A stretch of DNA of 64,000 bases from CAWUFC02 sp963921335 (GCA_963921335.3 CAWUFC020000002.1:372001-436000); one strand, 5' to 3'. Positions 25,253 to 34,624 are shown, counted from the first letter of the stretch. Notes: generated by a model from the sequence alone, not told the origin. Translations and numbers: made by a program.

Positions 25253-26006
25253 GACGCCCCGCACCGCCGGCGAAGCGCGATGCACCCTCCAGCGTTTCTC
25301 CTGAACGCACGACCTCCAGCCCTTTTTCAAACTCGTTGGCCATCGCGCGATTAAAGTCCAGATCCCACTGTTCGTAAGCACTGATTCGATCACTGCGCAT
25401 ACAACCCTGGGGAAAGCTGGCGATCTGCCTGGCCAGTTTTTCGGCCTCAGCTCTGGCGGCACCATCTGCAACCACGCGATTTGCCAGCCCAATTTCCAGC
25501 GCCTCGGCTGCGCCCACTTCGCGGCCGGTCAGAATCATATCCATCGCTCGGCTGTGTCCGATCAGCCTGGGCAGGCGCACGGTACCACCATCCACCAGGG
25601 GCACACCCCAGCGGCGACAAAACACACCGAAAAGGGCAGACTCCTCAACCACACGCATGTCACACCAAATGGCCAGCTCCAGTCCACCGGCCACCGCAGG
25701 GCCCGCGACTGCGCCAATAACTGGCTTACTCAATTGCATGCGGCTGGGCCCCATAGGCCCATCGCCGTCCGCGGTCATTCGGTTGCTACCAGACTCACCG
25801 GCCACGGCTTTTAAGTCAGCACCCGCGCAGAAGTAGCCACCGTCACCGTAAAGCACGGCGACAGCCTGGGAACGATCAGCATCAAAGGCCCTGAAAGCTT
25901 CGGCCAGTTCGCCGGCGGTTTCGGCATCCACCGCATTGCGCACGTCCGGCCGATTGATAATAACCGTGGTGATATTGTCTTGAATCTCAACGCTTACCTT
26001 GCTCAT
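25233..26006 (-). CDS. Crotonase / enoyl-CoA hydratase family protein
   Basis: This 257-residue crotonase has the oxyanion-hole motif GYFCAGADLKAV (about 57-68) and AGPAVAGGLELAIWCD. The segment where many hydratases carry a catalytic Glu reads WGVPLVDGGTVRLPRLIG, a form seen in a broad crotonase subgroup of unknown substrate, so hydratase activity is not assured. It overlaps the DUF3604 stop by four bases. In operon context it may act on an acyl-CoA linked to the other genes here. Confidence 0.85.
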   Translation of the reverse strand: MSKVSVEIQDNITTVIINRPDVRNAVDAETAGELAEAFRAFDADRSQAVAVLYGDGGYFCAGADLKAVAGESGSNRMTADGDGPMGPSRMQLSKPVIGAVAGPAVAGGLELAIWCDMRVVEESALFGVFCRRWGVPLVDGGTVRLPRLIGHSRAMDMILTGREVGAAEALEIGLANRVVADGAARAEAEKLARQIASFPQGCMRSDRISAYEQWDLDFNRAMANEFEKGLEVVRSGETLEGASRFAGGAGRHGAFDH

Positions 26007-27868
26007 CGCATGTCCTTCGAGGGTTGGTACCAGATCGCTGAACTAATGGCCCGCTCCTGCAGGGTCTGCGGGTCAGGCGCATCGATGCCCAGTGTTTTTG
26101 CATCGTAGGTCGACCAGCGCGGTGTCGGGATCTCCAACACACGCACGTAGTAAAAGGCTTCCATAGCCGAGTCGAACTCCGGATCCTGCCACCAGGCGGC
26201 TAACTGCGGCGCGCCAACGCTGTTGCTGTAGCTGGCATTTTTAACATCCACCGTATTGCCCACTGGCGGGAATCGACCATCCTGATCAAGTTCGCGCCCG
26301 TCAGAAGCGACCAGGTCATAAATACGCTCCCGACTTTGGCCGGCCTCATCGATCCAGCCCTTGATGACCTGAATGCGATCGAGATTAGCGCTCTCCGGGT
26401 CTTTGGCCGCCCACACCAGAAAACTTGGCGCTGCATTTGCAGCATTGGACAACTCGCCCCCCATGGGTACACCACCGGCGTAGGCTTTTTCTGTGATATC
26501 GGGATCTTCAATAAGATCAGCCTCGTAATCCCAACCGCCAAAAAAGCGCAGTTGTATGCGTGGCCCGGAGGTGGCATAGGTCTCTTTACGACGCATCGCA
26601 TCGAAGACTGACTCGCGCGTGTTCTCCTGCCCCCATACGGCAGCCAGCCCCGCGGAGCCCCAGCGTTTCTGCCGCTGATACTGATCTGGCATCACCGTGG
26701 CCAGCCCCATCCGAATGGCTGCACTCCCATCCATCACCGGCAGCTTGCCATGGTGGTTATTCTCCTCAACCGAGGTACTGGCATTGTGACTGTCACTGGA
26801 ACCGATCACGCCAAACCGATAGGGATTGAAGCCTTCGCTGTGGCTGAACTCGATGCCGGTGCGCAGGGCATCACGGGTATAACTGCCCTTGGGCTCAGAA
26901 GGGTCACCTGATGCAGACAGCTGCTCCACCATGATTTCGAAGTTGGCGAATTCATCTTCCGGTGACAACAAGGGGTGTGTATCAGAAGTGCCTTTGATTT
27001 GAAGAATTTCGCTGACCGGCTCGTTGCGGTTGCGCTGCTCGGCGTAGGCCGCGTCTATTTTGCCGCCGTCGAAGGTCACCGAGTCATACATCAGACCGTT
27101 GCTGACATTACCGTTGTGAGGGATCGCGAACACCTCCATGCCCTGTTCCCGCTGTCGATCCAGCTCATCCCAGAGATCTTCCGGGTTCGGCGAGTCCAGA
27201 GAGCTGAACGGTAAACGCGGCACATCCATACCCCGGTATACGACGTTTCTGTGCAGGTTCTGATCATTGGGCATAGATGTCCACTCATAGGCGACAAAGG
27301 TGGTGAACACCCCCGGCTCGTAGTGCCGCTCTGCAGCAGCCTGTATATCCTGCCAGGCGGCTACTGATATAGACTCGGGATCCTCGATGCCCTCTACGGT
27401 CAAATCACCGCCGGCAATGCGACCTGCGGTAATGCCCTGGGCGATGGTCAGAGACAGCGGGCTGTCCTGCAGCAAGCGGTCGCGAAGGGATTTTGTCTCC
27501 AGCGGTAAGCCAAGATTGGCTTTGCGCAACACGCCCAGATACTCGCCGTGATCTGTGACCGCCGCAAAATCCAGCGGCTGATTGATGCGAATCGCATAAC
27601 CCGCGCCGTGCGCGATCGTGCCCCCTCGGGTGAACAGGTAGGCATCATCCGGCGTAGCACGAACACCCATGCTGTAGGCATCAGTCGAATAGCTGGTGTG
27701 AATGTGCAGATCGCCCCAAAGCAGGTTGCGCTGAGGATTCGCGGCAACTGCGGGTTTGGCCGGTGGCGGCTCCGCCCTGGCTGGATCGTAGGCCGGAAAC
27801 AGACTCGGGTCTTCAACCGGCCCACAGGCCGTCAGCGCGACAACTGTTAGTGCCAGATACTTCTTCAC
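26003..27868 (-). CDS. DUF3604 lipoprotein (PHP-like metal-dependent hydrolase)
   Basis: This 621-residue protein has a lipoprotein signal peptide (lipobox LTAC, Cys15). The mature protein opens with NLLWGDLHIHTSYSTDA, the DUF3604 signature with a PHP-like HxH metal site, then VTDHGEYLGV, FVAYEWTS, AIPHNGN, IGSSDSHN and RKETYATSGPR. The family is frequent in marine proteobacteria and its substrate is unknown. The start is a GTG with a G-rich site very close to it, and no ATG is available before the signal peptide. It is probably anchored to the outer or inner membrane facing the periplasm. Confidence 0.85.
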   Translation of the reverse strand: MKKYLALTVVALTACGPVEDPSLFPAYDPARAEPPPAKPAVAANPQRNLLWGDLHIHTSYSTDAYSMGVRATPDDAYLFTRGGTIAHGAGYAIRINQPLDFAAVTDHGEYLGVLRKANLGLPLETKSLRDRLLQDSPLSLTIAQGITAGRIAGGDLTVEGIEDPESISVAAWQDIQAAAERHYEPGVFTTFVAYEWTSMPNDQNLHRNVVYRGMDVPRLPFSSLDSPNPEDLWDELDRQREQGMEVFAIPHNGNVSNGLMYDSVTFDGGKIDAAYAEQRNRNEPVSEILQIKGTSDTHPLLSPEDEFANFEIMVEQLSASGDPSEPKGSYTRDALRTGIEFSHSEGFNPYRFGVIGSSDSHNASTSVEENNHHGKLPVMDGSAAIRMGLATVMPDQYQRQKRWGSAGLAAVWGQENTRESVFDAMRRKETYATSGPRIQLRFFGGWDYEADLIEDPDITEKAYAGGVPMGGELSNAANAAPSFLVWAAKDPESANLDRIQVIKGWIDEAGQSRERIYDLVASDGRELDQDGRFPPVGNTVDVKNASYSNSVGAPQLAAWWQDPEFDSAMEAFYYVRVLEIPTPRWSTYDAKTLGIDAPDPQTLQERAISSAIWYQPSKDMR

Positions 27869-27876
27869 AATTCCCC

Positions 27877-28710
27877 CTAGTAGATAAATCCGCTGTCCTG
27901 AATAACCGGCGCCAGGGTCCAGCGTTGTTGTTCTCCGGGCATACGATACCAGCCCGCTGCTGCCAGCGCGCCACCGTCAACATGAATAGTCGTACCGGTT
28001 ACCCATTCCGAAAGCGGGCTGGCCAGGAACAGGGCTGCACCGGCTGTATCGGTAGGCTGACCCCAGCGCCCCAGCGGATTCCACACCTCCCAGTGTTGCA
28101 TGTAGTGGGCGTGGGTAAAGTCCCGGGGGTTCACCTGCTCGGTTTCGGTGGTTTCTGGCGCTATCGCATTGACCCGAATTCGGTAAGGGGCCAACTCCAT
28201 CGCCAGGCTGCGCACAAAGCCGCCGATTGCTGTTTTCATGGCGCCGTAAGTGGCACAGGTAGGAATGGCTCTATAACCCTCGATAGAGGAAATATTGATA
28301 ATTGAGCCGCCGTTACCGGCATCGCGCATGGCCGGCGCAAACGCGTGTATCACCCTGAAAATGTGTTTCAGGTTAATGTCGTAGATGGCATCCCATTCCG
28401 TCTCGTCGGTGTCGAGGAAAGGCTTAATCAGATTGAGGTGATCGCCAACATTATTGACGAGGATATCCACGGCACCGACACTGGAAGCCAGGGTCCTGAC
28501 AGCTTCCGAGTTCGTCACATCAGCACAGTGGATGCGGGCAGTGTCTCCCAACTTATCTGAGGCGGCATCAAGCAGCGCCTGGTCCTTGTCCACCAGATGT
28601 GTTTGCGCACCAAAGTTGGCAAGGCTTTCGGCGATGGATAGTCCAATACCACGACCGGCGCCCATCACCAGGGCGACCTTTCCTTTAAGCGAGATATCTT
28701 CAGGTGTCAT
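27877..28710 (-). CDS. SDR family oxidoreductase
   Basis: This 277-residue classical SDR has cofactor motif GAGRGIGL (about 17-24), NNVGD in place of NNAG, catalytic Ser in NISSIEGYRAIP and YGAMK. Asp at the end of the second strand (HLVDKD) suggests NAD rather than NADP. The C-terminus is about 20 residues longer than the usual VDGG end. It overlaps the membrane-anchored gene upstream by four bases. Substrate is unknown. Confidence 0.87.
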   Translation of the reverse strand: MTPEDISLKGKVALVMGAGRGIGLSIAESLANFGAQTHLVDKDQALLDAASDKLGDTARIHCADVTNSEAVRTLASSVGAVDILVNNVGDHLNLIKPFLDTDETEWDAIYDINLKHIFRVIHAFAPAMRDAGNGGSIINISSIEGYRAIPTCATYGAMKTAIGGFVRSLAMELAPYRIRVNAIAPETTETEQVNPRDFTHAHYMQHWEVWNPLGRWGQPTDTAGAALFLASPLSEWVTGTTIHVDGGALAAAGWYRMPGEQQRWTLAPVIQDSGFIY

Positions 28711-29153
28711 TGCTTTGCCTCTGAAAGGGATTCAATGTAATTGACAAATTCCGGCTCAAAACGCTGCCTGGAGCGCTGCCAGTGTAAGCCACCGCCCGGG
28801 GACTGGAGCGTCTGGGGCCAAAACTCCCTGGTAGCGGTGTAGGCATCCGCCTGACTGAAATACTGTGTTTGCCATCCATACAGGAGCTGATCCATTAACA
28901 TCCGAAACCGCAGCCGATCGTCGCTATCAAGAGATTCGGAATCGGTCATGCCGCGTCGATACAAGGCGGCAATTTCTTTGTTCTCTATCAGGTAAGAGCG
29001 CCAGCGATCTGCATCGTCCTGAACGACCTTGGTTCGGTTTAGTTCCAGGGAGCGGGTGGTCTGGCGTATTTGCAGTGCCAGATAAATCAGGGTCAGGAGT
29101 GTGGCGATGGCAGCCAGCAGTTCTCCAAGGCTACCCAGCTCGGATATCGTCAT
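28707..29153 (-). CDS. Membrane-anchored protein of unknown function, copy 1
   Basis: This 148-residue protein has one N-terminal membrane helix (about 10-28, LLAAIATLLTLIYLALQI), then a soluble helical part rich in charged residues. The helix is followed by RQTTRSLELN, which resembles KQSRDLAIAELN in the protein encoded at 36768-37259. Both then have a charged segment, a run of long helices with Trp and Tyr, and a C-terminal W..Q...R block. I take them as one family. Function is not known; the soluble part would lie in the cytoplasm if the basic residues after the helix set the topology. Confidence 0.7.
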   Translation of the reverse strand: MTISELGSLGELLAAIATLLTLIYLALQIRQTTRSLELNRTKVVQDDADRWRSYLIENKEIAALYRRGMTDSESLDSDDRLRFRMLMDQLLYGWQTQYFSQADAYTATREFWPQTLQSPGGGLHWQRSRQRFEPEFVNYIESLSEAKQ

Positions 29154-29180
29154 TATTGTTCTCCGTTTTTAGCCAACAGC

Positions 29181-30134
29181 TTAGCGCATGCTCGACTCTT
29201 GTTCAGAGACTGCTTGCGTAAAAGCATCATAGAACGCGGGTGTATCATGCGGGCTCATTCGCAACTGCCCGCGTATCACACCGGTGCCACCTGAGAGAAC
29301 TCCCACAAAGAAATGTTGCTCACCGGCTCCCCGATCCAGACTGATCACAAACGGTCCACCACTGGCGCCGGGATAAGCACGGCACCACACGGTTGTCTCT
29401 AGAGCGCGATAGCCATCGATAAAGTCGCACAAAGGGTCATAGGTCAGCCTCCGACCACCCTCTCCCAGGCCCGGATCTGCTGAGTAACCAGCGAGACTTG
29501 CAACGGGTCTTGGAAGCCCGACTTTATGCAGGTATTCATCAGCAGAGAGCCCTGCGTGCTGCCTGTAGGCGTGTCGGACGGCTAGAGCATCTCCTGCTGC
29601 CTGAAAGTGATAATCAAGCAGTCCAAATCGGTAGGTACTGTGACCGGCAAAGGGTAGCTTCTGCATAATCAAAGGTTGTATGCGCTCGACCGGCACAGGC
29701 TCGCTCAAACTGAGTAAAGCGTAGTCTGCGAGATCTGTATGCCCGGCCCTATCGATCAAAACCTCTTGCACCTGATACTGCAGGCTCTCACCACTGAGCA
29801 GGTTGAACGTAATGGTCATCGGTGATTGTACCGAGGCATAGTCGTACTGCACGGGCTGAACTTCCCTGCCCTGTGAATCACGCTTTCTGCGTATCCAACC
29901 CTGGATGCAATGACCGGCTGTGGCCACCAGATTGGCATAGGAAGCACCTTCCGGGGCGATTAGCGCACCACTGCACTGCTGCCATTCGTTGGGATTGTCC
30001 TGCCACACATATTCAGCATGAATCACACCGACCGCCTGCAGCCAGGCGGGCGATTCAGGACCAAAGGCCAACCGATTATCGCCATGAGCCGAAACGGCAA
30101 ACAGCAGAATGACCGACAGACGGCTAATAAACAT
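29181..30134 (-). CDS. Secreted trypsin-like serine protease, copy 1
   Basis: This 317-residue protein has a signal peptide (MFISRLSVILLFAVSAHG). The catalytic triad is visible: His in ATAGHCI, Asp in LADYALLSL, and Ser in YPGASGGPF. The cysteines near CSGALI and GHC fit the chymotrypsin-fold disulfide. The ATG at 30132-30134 gives the signal peptide; longer frames run into the GST gene. It overlaps the upstream GST stop by 11 bases. It would act in the periplasm or outside the cell; the target is unknown. Confidence 0.85.
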   Translation of the reverse strand: MFISRLSVILLFAVSAHGDNRLAFGPESPAWLQAVGVIHAEYVWQDNPNEWQQCSGALIAPEGASYANLVATAGHCIQGWIRRKRDSQGREVQPVQYDYASVQSPMTITFNLLSGESLQYQVQEVLIDRAGHTDLADYALLSLSEPVPVERIQPLIMQKLPFAGHSTYRFGLLDYHFQAAGDALAVRHAYRQHAGLSADEYLHKVGLPRPVASLAGYSADPGLGEGGRRLTYDPLCDFIDGYRALETTVWCRAYPGASGGPFVISLDRGAGEQHFFVGVLSGGTGVIRGQLRMSPHDTPAFYDAFTQAVSEQESSMR

Positions 30135-31218
30135 CCAGCATATTGGCCTGGGTACGAAACGGCAGATCGCCGAGGAAACCCTCAGCCATCGGCAGCTCTT
30201 TGTACTGCCACAGAGGCTCCCAGGCACCGTGCTGCGCCAGTAGCGCCTTAGCCAAGGCCTGTGTGGACTCATCCAGTGCGTCAAAGGCCTCTCGCAATTT
30301 GGCCAGGCACCAAACCCGATAGCGGGAACTGATTGCTTTGGTATAGGGAACACCACCTACGTTCGCATCAAAGCGGGACTGCCCGGCTGATACGGCCTCA
30401 ATATTGGCATTGAGGTAAGGCAGGTAATCCGTGCCGATAGCCTGAAGTATGGGTCCCCAGTCCTCGGGCACGCCCTCAAGCCAATGCACTTCATTCTCTG
30501 TATGGCCCCACAAACGCGCCACCCACTCATAAGTAGCGGGCGCAGTCTGGCGCATGATTTCGGCGGGTACCGGGTCCAGGGCAAAGTGACGGAAGATTGG
30601 CCCCGAGAAACCGATATCGGCAAGACTGGGACTGTTGCCCAACATAAAAGGACGTTGCCTAAAAATCGCCTCAAGCTGCTGCAACATACGGCTGTAGATC
30701 GCCTCCACGCCAGCTACGGCATCAGGACCAATACCATCACCTGCTGTAAAACCGCGGCGTTGCCGATTAGTGAGTATCCAGCGACGCAGAAATACCGGCA
30801 CTGGCGAAGCTCCCAGCAATTCCCTGCCCAGATGGTCGCTGGCAAAATGAGCGCCGTGCGGGCAATACCAACGGTAGTGCATGGCAGGACGCCATAGCCA
30901 CTCATCGGCGTAGTCCTCCAGCAACAGACTGAAAAAGCGCTGCAAAGGATTAGCAGGAATAAGGCGCTGACCAGCGTAGTTCTCTTCCAGCCACTGAATG
31001 ATCGGCGTGGTATCTGTCATCAGTCGGCCATCCGGCAACTCCATCGCCGGGAACTGACCGGAGCCTACCTCTCTCTGAAGACGCTTTCGAATACGAGGGC
31101 CTAGCACCTCGAATTGATACGGGATGTTTTTAACCCGAAGATAATTTTCCAGCTTGCCGGTGAAGTATGAAATCCTGGAGCCATAAACAATCAGTGCTTG
31201 TTCTTTTTGTTCCTGCAT
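30124..31218 (-). CDS. Long glutathione S-transferase family protein
   Basis: This protein has 364 residues. The N-terminal thioredoxin fold (about 8-85) shows YGSRISYFTGKLENYLRVKNIPY and PAMELPDG...TTPIIQWLEENY, the GSH-binding pattern with cis-Pro and a TT pair in place of the usual ES. The C-terminal helical domain follows, with SLADIGFSGP at about 207. The last 120 residues form an extension beyond a usual GST (about 210 residues) with no motif I recognise. It heads the seven-gene operon running to 24443. Confidence 0.8.
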   Translation of the reverse strand: MQEQKEQALIVYGSRISYFTGKLENYLRVKNIPYQFEVLGPRIRKRLQREVGSGQFPAMELPDGRLMTDTTPIIQWLEENYAGQRLIPANPLQRFFSLLLEDYADEWLWRPAMHYRWYCPHGAHFASDHLGRELLGASPVPVFLRRWILTNRQRRGFTAGDGIGPDAVAGVEAIYSRMLQQLEAIFRQRPFMLGNSPSLADIGFSGPIFRHFALDPVPAEIMRQTAPATYEWVARLWGHTENEVHWLEGVPEDWGPILQAIGTDYLPYLNANIEAVSAGQSRFDANVGGVPYTKAISSRYRVWCLAKLREAFDALDESTQALAKALLAQHGAWEPLWQYKELPMAEGFLGDLPFRTQANMLDVY

Positions 31219-31431
31219 GTGCTTATCCAGACAGTGACCCTATCTCTATTATGGTGGCATTAAGACGGATTCTCGACGCGACATCCTTGTACTTAAACTA
31301 ACCCCGCCTCCTCGTTTAGGGTTTAACAATTTGGGCTGGTGCAGAGGATCTAACTCACAGCGGGAAGAAGCGCACGCCAACACAATAATTGCATCTAAGC
31401 TGATACATGCCTGAATAACTGGAGACATGCA
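31219..31431. other. Intergenic region between GST operon and P450
   Basis: These 213 bases hold the promoters of two divergent units. It is AT-richer than its surroundings. I see no clear promoter pair, operator or small gene. GGAG at 31421-31424 is the ribosome site of the P450 gene. Confidence 0.5.
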
Positions 31432-32606
31432 GTGATTGAGTACGACCCCTATTCTGATGAAGCCCTGGAAAATCCGCTCCCGATCTATAAGCAGCTGCGC
31501 GACGAAGCGCCCTGTTACTACATGGAGAAATACGACGCCTGGGCCCTGTCTCGATTCCAGGATGTGTGGGACTGCTTTAAGGAAAACGACCGACTCTCGT
31601 CAGAATACGGTGACATTCCCAACCTGGTGCTGCAACCTAAGCCCCCCGCGAAAAGCCGATCGTGATGATCTCGCACCTTGATTACGCCGAGCATCGCAAA
31701 ATTATGGAGACCGTAGGCCCCGCCATCGGCCATGATGGTGTAAAGCGGATTGCCGAGCGGATGGAAGCGATATGCCGTCGCATTGTCGATGAAGCCGCCG
31801 AGCGCGGCAGCTTTGATATGGTGCATGACGTGGCCTGGCCCGCTATATCCCACCTCACTGCCCTGATCTGCGGCTTACCAGAATCAGAAGCACCCACCAT
31901 ACATCGCATTGCTCATACGGGCATCGATGGCATACCCGATCACGCGGTGGGCGTGTATGACGAAACCACTGAACTGCTGAGGAGCTATATCCAGAAAAGC
32001 CGCGCCGAAGGCTTTAAAGGCGATGGCATGATTCAGGTCTTCGGCCGCCTTGAAGAAGCTGGGCAGCTGCACGACAAAGGCGATGATGTCATCGCCCATC
32101 ATGTGATCAATTTTTTCCTCGGCGCCCCAGCACAGTTCCCCAAGGGCTTTCCGCATATGGCCTATCGCCTGTACCAGAACCCGGATCAGCGCGCCGAGGT
32201 GGCTGCCAACCCGGAACTTGCTCGGCAGGCCTTCCTGGAGGGCCTGCGTATCGATACTTCTACTCAATCCATGGGTCGCATAGTCACCAAGCCCATTGAG
32301 TTTCAGGGCCAGACCTTACAACCAGGACAGGCGGTATTGATGCTGCTGGCCTCGGCGGAACGCGACGAAAGGGAATATGAGAATCCGGATGTATTCAATA
32401 TTCACCGTAAGCCAAAGCGCACTCTGACCTTTGGTGTGGGCGAACACTACTGCGCAGGTCGTAACTTCGGCCCGTTTCTGGGAGAAACCCTGACCCGAAT
32501 CCTGCTCGAGAGGATGCCGGAGTACACCGTCGACGACTCAAACCTGCATAAATTTCGCACCGAGTTTATGAAGGGCTGGGAGGAGCTACCGACCCAGGCT
32601 GCATAA
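31432..32606 (+). pseudogene. Cytochrome P450 with a one-base frameshift
   Basis: The first part (31432-31665) starts at a GTG with GGAG seven bases before and encodes the P450 N-terminus (PLPIYKQLRDEAP). It stops after 77 codons. The second part runs in another frame to 32606. One extra C in the C6 tract at 31642-31647 joins them into 391 residues, a normal bacterial P450 length, with the junction reading KPPREKPIVMISHLDY. The ExxR motif (EGLR) and the heme-thiolate loop FGVGEHYCAGRNF are intact. The I-helix reads FLGAPAQFPKG, lacking the usual acid-Thr pair. It is broken as sequenced; a sequencing error or phase variation in the C tract is possible. Confidence 0.85.
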
Positions 32607-32617
32607 GGACGCAGTGC

Positions 32618-33595
32618 TTAGCGCGTTAGGTCGATGAGCACCTTGCACTGGCTGGTGGGTGTGCGGAGCGCTTCGAAAGCTTCTGGCACTTCATCCAGGC
32701 TGATCACGTCCGTGATCATCGCCGTGGCATCCACTTTACCGGCCACCATCATGTCGATGGCAAACTGGAAGTCTTCCTTGTCGTAGCCTACTGCCCACTG
32801 AATTCGAACCTCTTTAATAAACGCTGTCAGAGGCACGATCTGGTCCGGGTTGTCGCAAACGCCAATACCCATAATCACGCCTCGATTTGGCGCACGATCA
32901 ATGCAGGCCTGCAACATACCGGGCGCTCCCACACACTCGAGCTGCACTGCAGGTGCGGCACCGGTGATTTCCTCGAACTGAGCACCCACGTCGCCTGCAG
33001 GGTCAACGAAGTCAGTAAAACCCAGGGTGCGCGCCATCTCCAGTCGCGCGGGGGACATTTCGCTAAGTACGACTGAGCGGGCACCGAAAAAACGGCTCCA
33101 GATGGCGCAGGCCAGGCCAATAGGCCCAACCCCGATAATGAGCACATCTTTCTCGGCGATACCATCGGCCATTTTGACCGAATGCAGGCCCACCGCCAGC
33201 GGCTCGATGAGAGCACCGCGGTTGTCATCGAGGCTCTCCGGAACCTTGAGCACCAGTTCATGACCGACTTTGACGTACTCTGAATAGGCACCGGTGATTT
33301 CACCGAGGCCAATGGTCTGCTCGCCGATAAACGGCAAGGAGGTAACCCGATCACCAGGGGCAAACTGCCCTGCTGGCACGCCAGCACCGACCTCAATAAT
33401 GTCACCTACAAATTCGTGACCAAAAACTGTTTCCGGCGGCGCCATAAATGGCCCCTCTCGAGAGGCGTGGATGTCCGTGCCACAGATACCGCAGCGGCGT
33501 ACTTTAACGAGCATTTCGTTATCGCCAATCTCCGGTGCGGCAATATCCTTGATTTCCAGTGGCTGGCCGGGGCCTTGAAATACGGCTGCTTTCAT
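32618..33595 (-). CDS. Zinc-dependent medium-chain alcohol dehydrogenase-like protein
   Basis: This 325-residue MDR protein has catalytic zinc ligands in CGICGTD (about 36-42) and GHEFVG, with a supporting Glu in IEPLAVG. The NAD(P) motif is GVGPIGLA. The stretch after GDRVTSLP lacks the four cysteines that bind structural zinc in most such enzymes. The C-terminus is complete. It converges on the P450 gene with an 11-base gap. Relatives act on alcohols, polyols or threonine; the substrate cannot be told. Confidence 0.85.
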   Translation of the reverse strand: MKAAVFQGPGQPLEIKDIAAPEIGDNEMLVKVRRCGICGTDIHASREGPFMAPPETVFGHEFVGDIIEVGAGVPAGQFAPGDRVTSLPFIGEQTIGLGEITGAYSEYVKVGHELVLKVPESLDDNRGALIEPLAVGLHSVKMADGIAEKDVLIIGVGPIGLACAIWSRFFGARSVVLSEMSPARLEMARTLGFTDFVDPAGDVGAQFEEITGAAPAVQLECVGAPGMLQACIDRAPNRGVIMGIGVCDNPDQIVPLTAFIKEVRIQWAVGYDKEDFQFAIDMMVAGKVDATAMITDVISLDEVPEAFEALRTPTSQCKVLIDLTR

Positions 33596-33709
33596 TGAGC
33601 TGCTCCTTTTATTGGACGCTACAGACTATCAAGGACGTCCCCGTCAGAAAACCATCTCTACGCTACAAAGTGCATTGGCAGATATCACACACCAGCGGGA
33701 ACAGCTCAC

Positions 33710-34624
33710 TCAAAAACCCTCTTGCCAATCAGGCTGATCGCCAAATCGTTCTGCCAAAAAATCTATAAATGTACGGGTTTTTGCCGAGAGGTACCTCGCC
33801 TGCGGGTAGACGGCAAAGATGCCCATCTCATACCAACGATACTCAGTAAGAATAGGTTCCAAGAGCCTCTGGCTCAGCGCACGATGCACAATAAAATTGG
33901 GCTCACACAATATACCCAGCCCCGCTATCGCTGCATGGGTTAACGCGTCGCCGTTGGAGGCCCTTAACCTTGGCACCACGCGCACGGAGCGCCATGATTT
34001 GTCCGATTCTTCACGATAGCTCCAAACTTCTGGCGACTTTAGATTTGAATAGCAAAGGCAGGCATGATCAACCAAATCATCAGGCGTCTCAGGGCGGCCG
34101 TGCTGGCACAGGTAATCAGCCGAGGCACACACCACGTGACGCATCGGCGCTAAATGACGCGCCCTCAAACTTGAATCCTGCAAGTCGCCGACGCGAATCG
34201 CAACATCAATACCCTCCTGTATCAAATCGACCCGGCGATCGCTCAAATCCAGATCTAACTGCAAACCAGGATGTCGGTGCATGAACTCGTTGATCGCAGG
34301 CGACAGATGAGTCACCCCGAAGCTGAGCGGTGCAGCAATAGACAGACGTCCAGTCAGCTCTCCGAAGCTGGCTGCAGCCTCAGACTCAGCCTCTTCCAGA
34401 TCATCAAGGATCTGAACACAACGCCGGTAATACTGCAGGCCCACGTCAGTCAACTGCATGGTTCGCGTCGTGCGTGTCAATAATTGGGTACCCAGACGCT
34501 CTTCCAGTTCCTTTAAGCGCCGACTAATCGCGGAGTTCGCCACGCCTAGCCGCTCCGCCGCTTTGGTGAGTGAGCCGGCCTTAACCAACTCTACAAATAC
34601 CCGTGCCTGTGCAAATCGGTCCAT
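33710..34624 (-). CDS. LysR-family transcriptional regulator
   Basis: This 304-residue protein has an N-terminal winged helix-turn-helix (FVELVKAGSLTKAAERLGVANSAISR spread over about 10-36, followed by RLKELEERLGTQLL) and a substrate-binding domain from about residue 90. It is divergent from bdcA with a 158-base gap that holds an inverted repeat of LysR type. It therefore probably controls bdcA-azoR and itself. The ligand is unknown; given azoR, quinones or related redox compounds are possible. Confidence 0.92.
   Translation of the reverse strand: MDRFAQARVFVELVKAGSLTKAAERLGVANSAISRRLKELEERLGTQLLTRTTRTMQLTDVGLQYYRRCVQILDDLEEAESEAAASFGELTGRLSIAAPLSFGVTHLSPAINEFMHRHPGLQLDLDLSDRRVDLIQEGIDVAIRVGDLQDSSLRARHLAPMRHVVCASADYLCQHGRPETPDDLVDHACLCYSNLKSPEVWSYREESDKSWRSVRVVPRLRASNGDALTHAAIAGLGILCEPNFIVHRALSQRLLEPILTEYRWYEMGIFAVYPQARYLSAKTRTFIDFLAERFGDQPDWQEGF

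Noticed and set aside
29181..30356. The longer 391-residue form of the first protease
   Set aside because: The added N-terminus lies inside the GST gene, and the shorter form begins with a proper signal peptide.
31432..31665. A separate 77-residue gene before the P450
   Set aside because: Its sequence is the P450 N-terminus and joins the next frame with one base, so it is a part of a broken gene.
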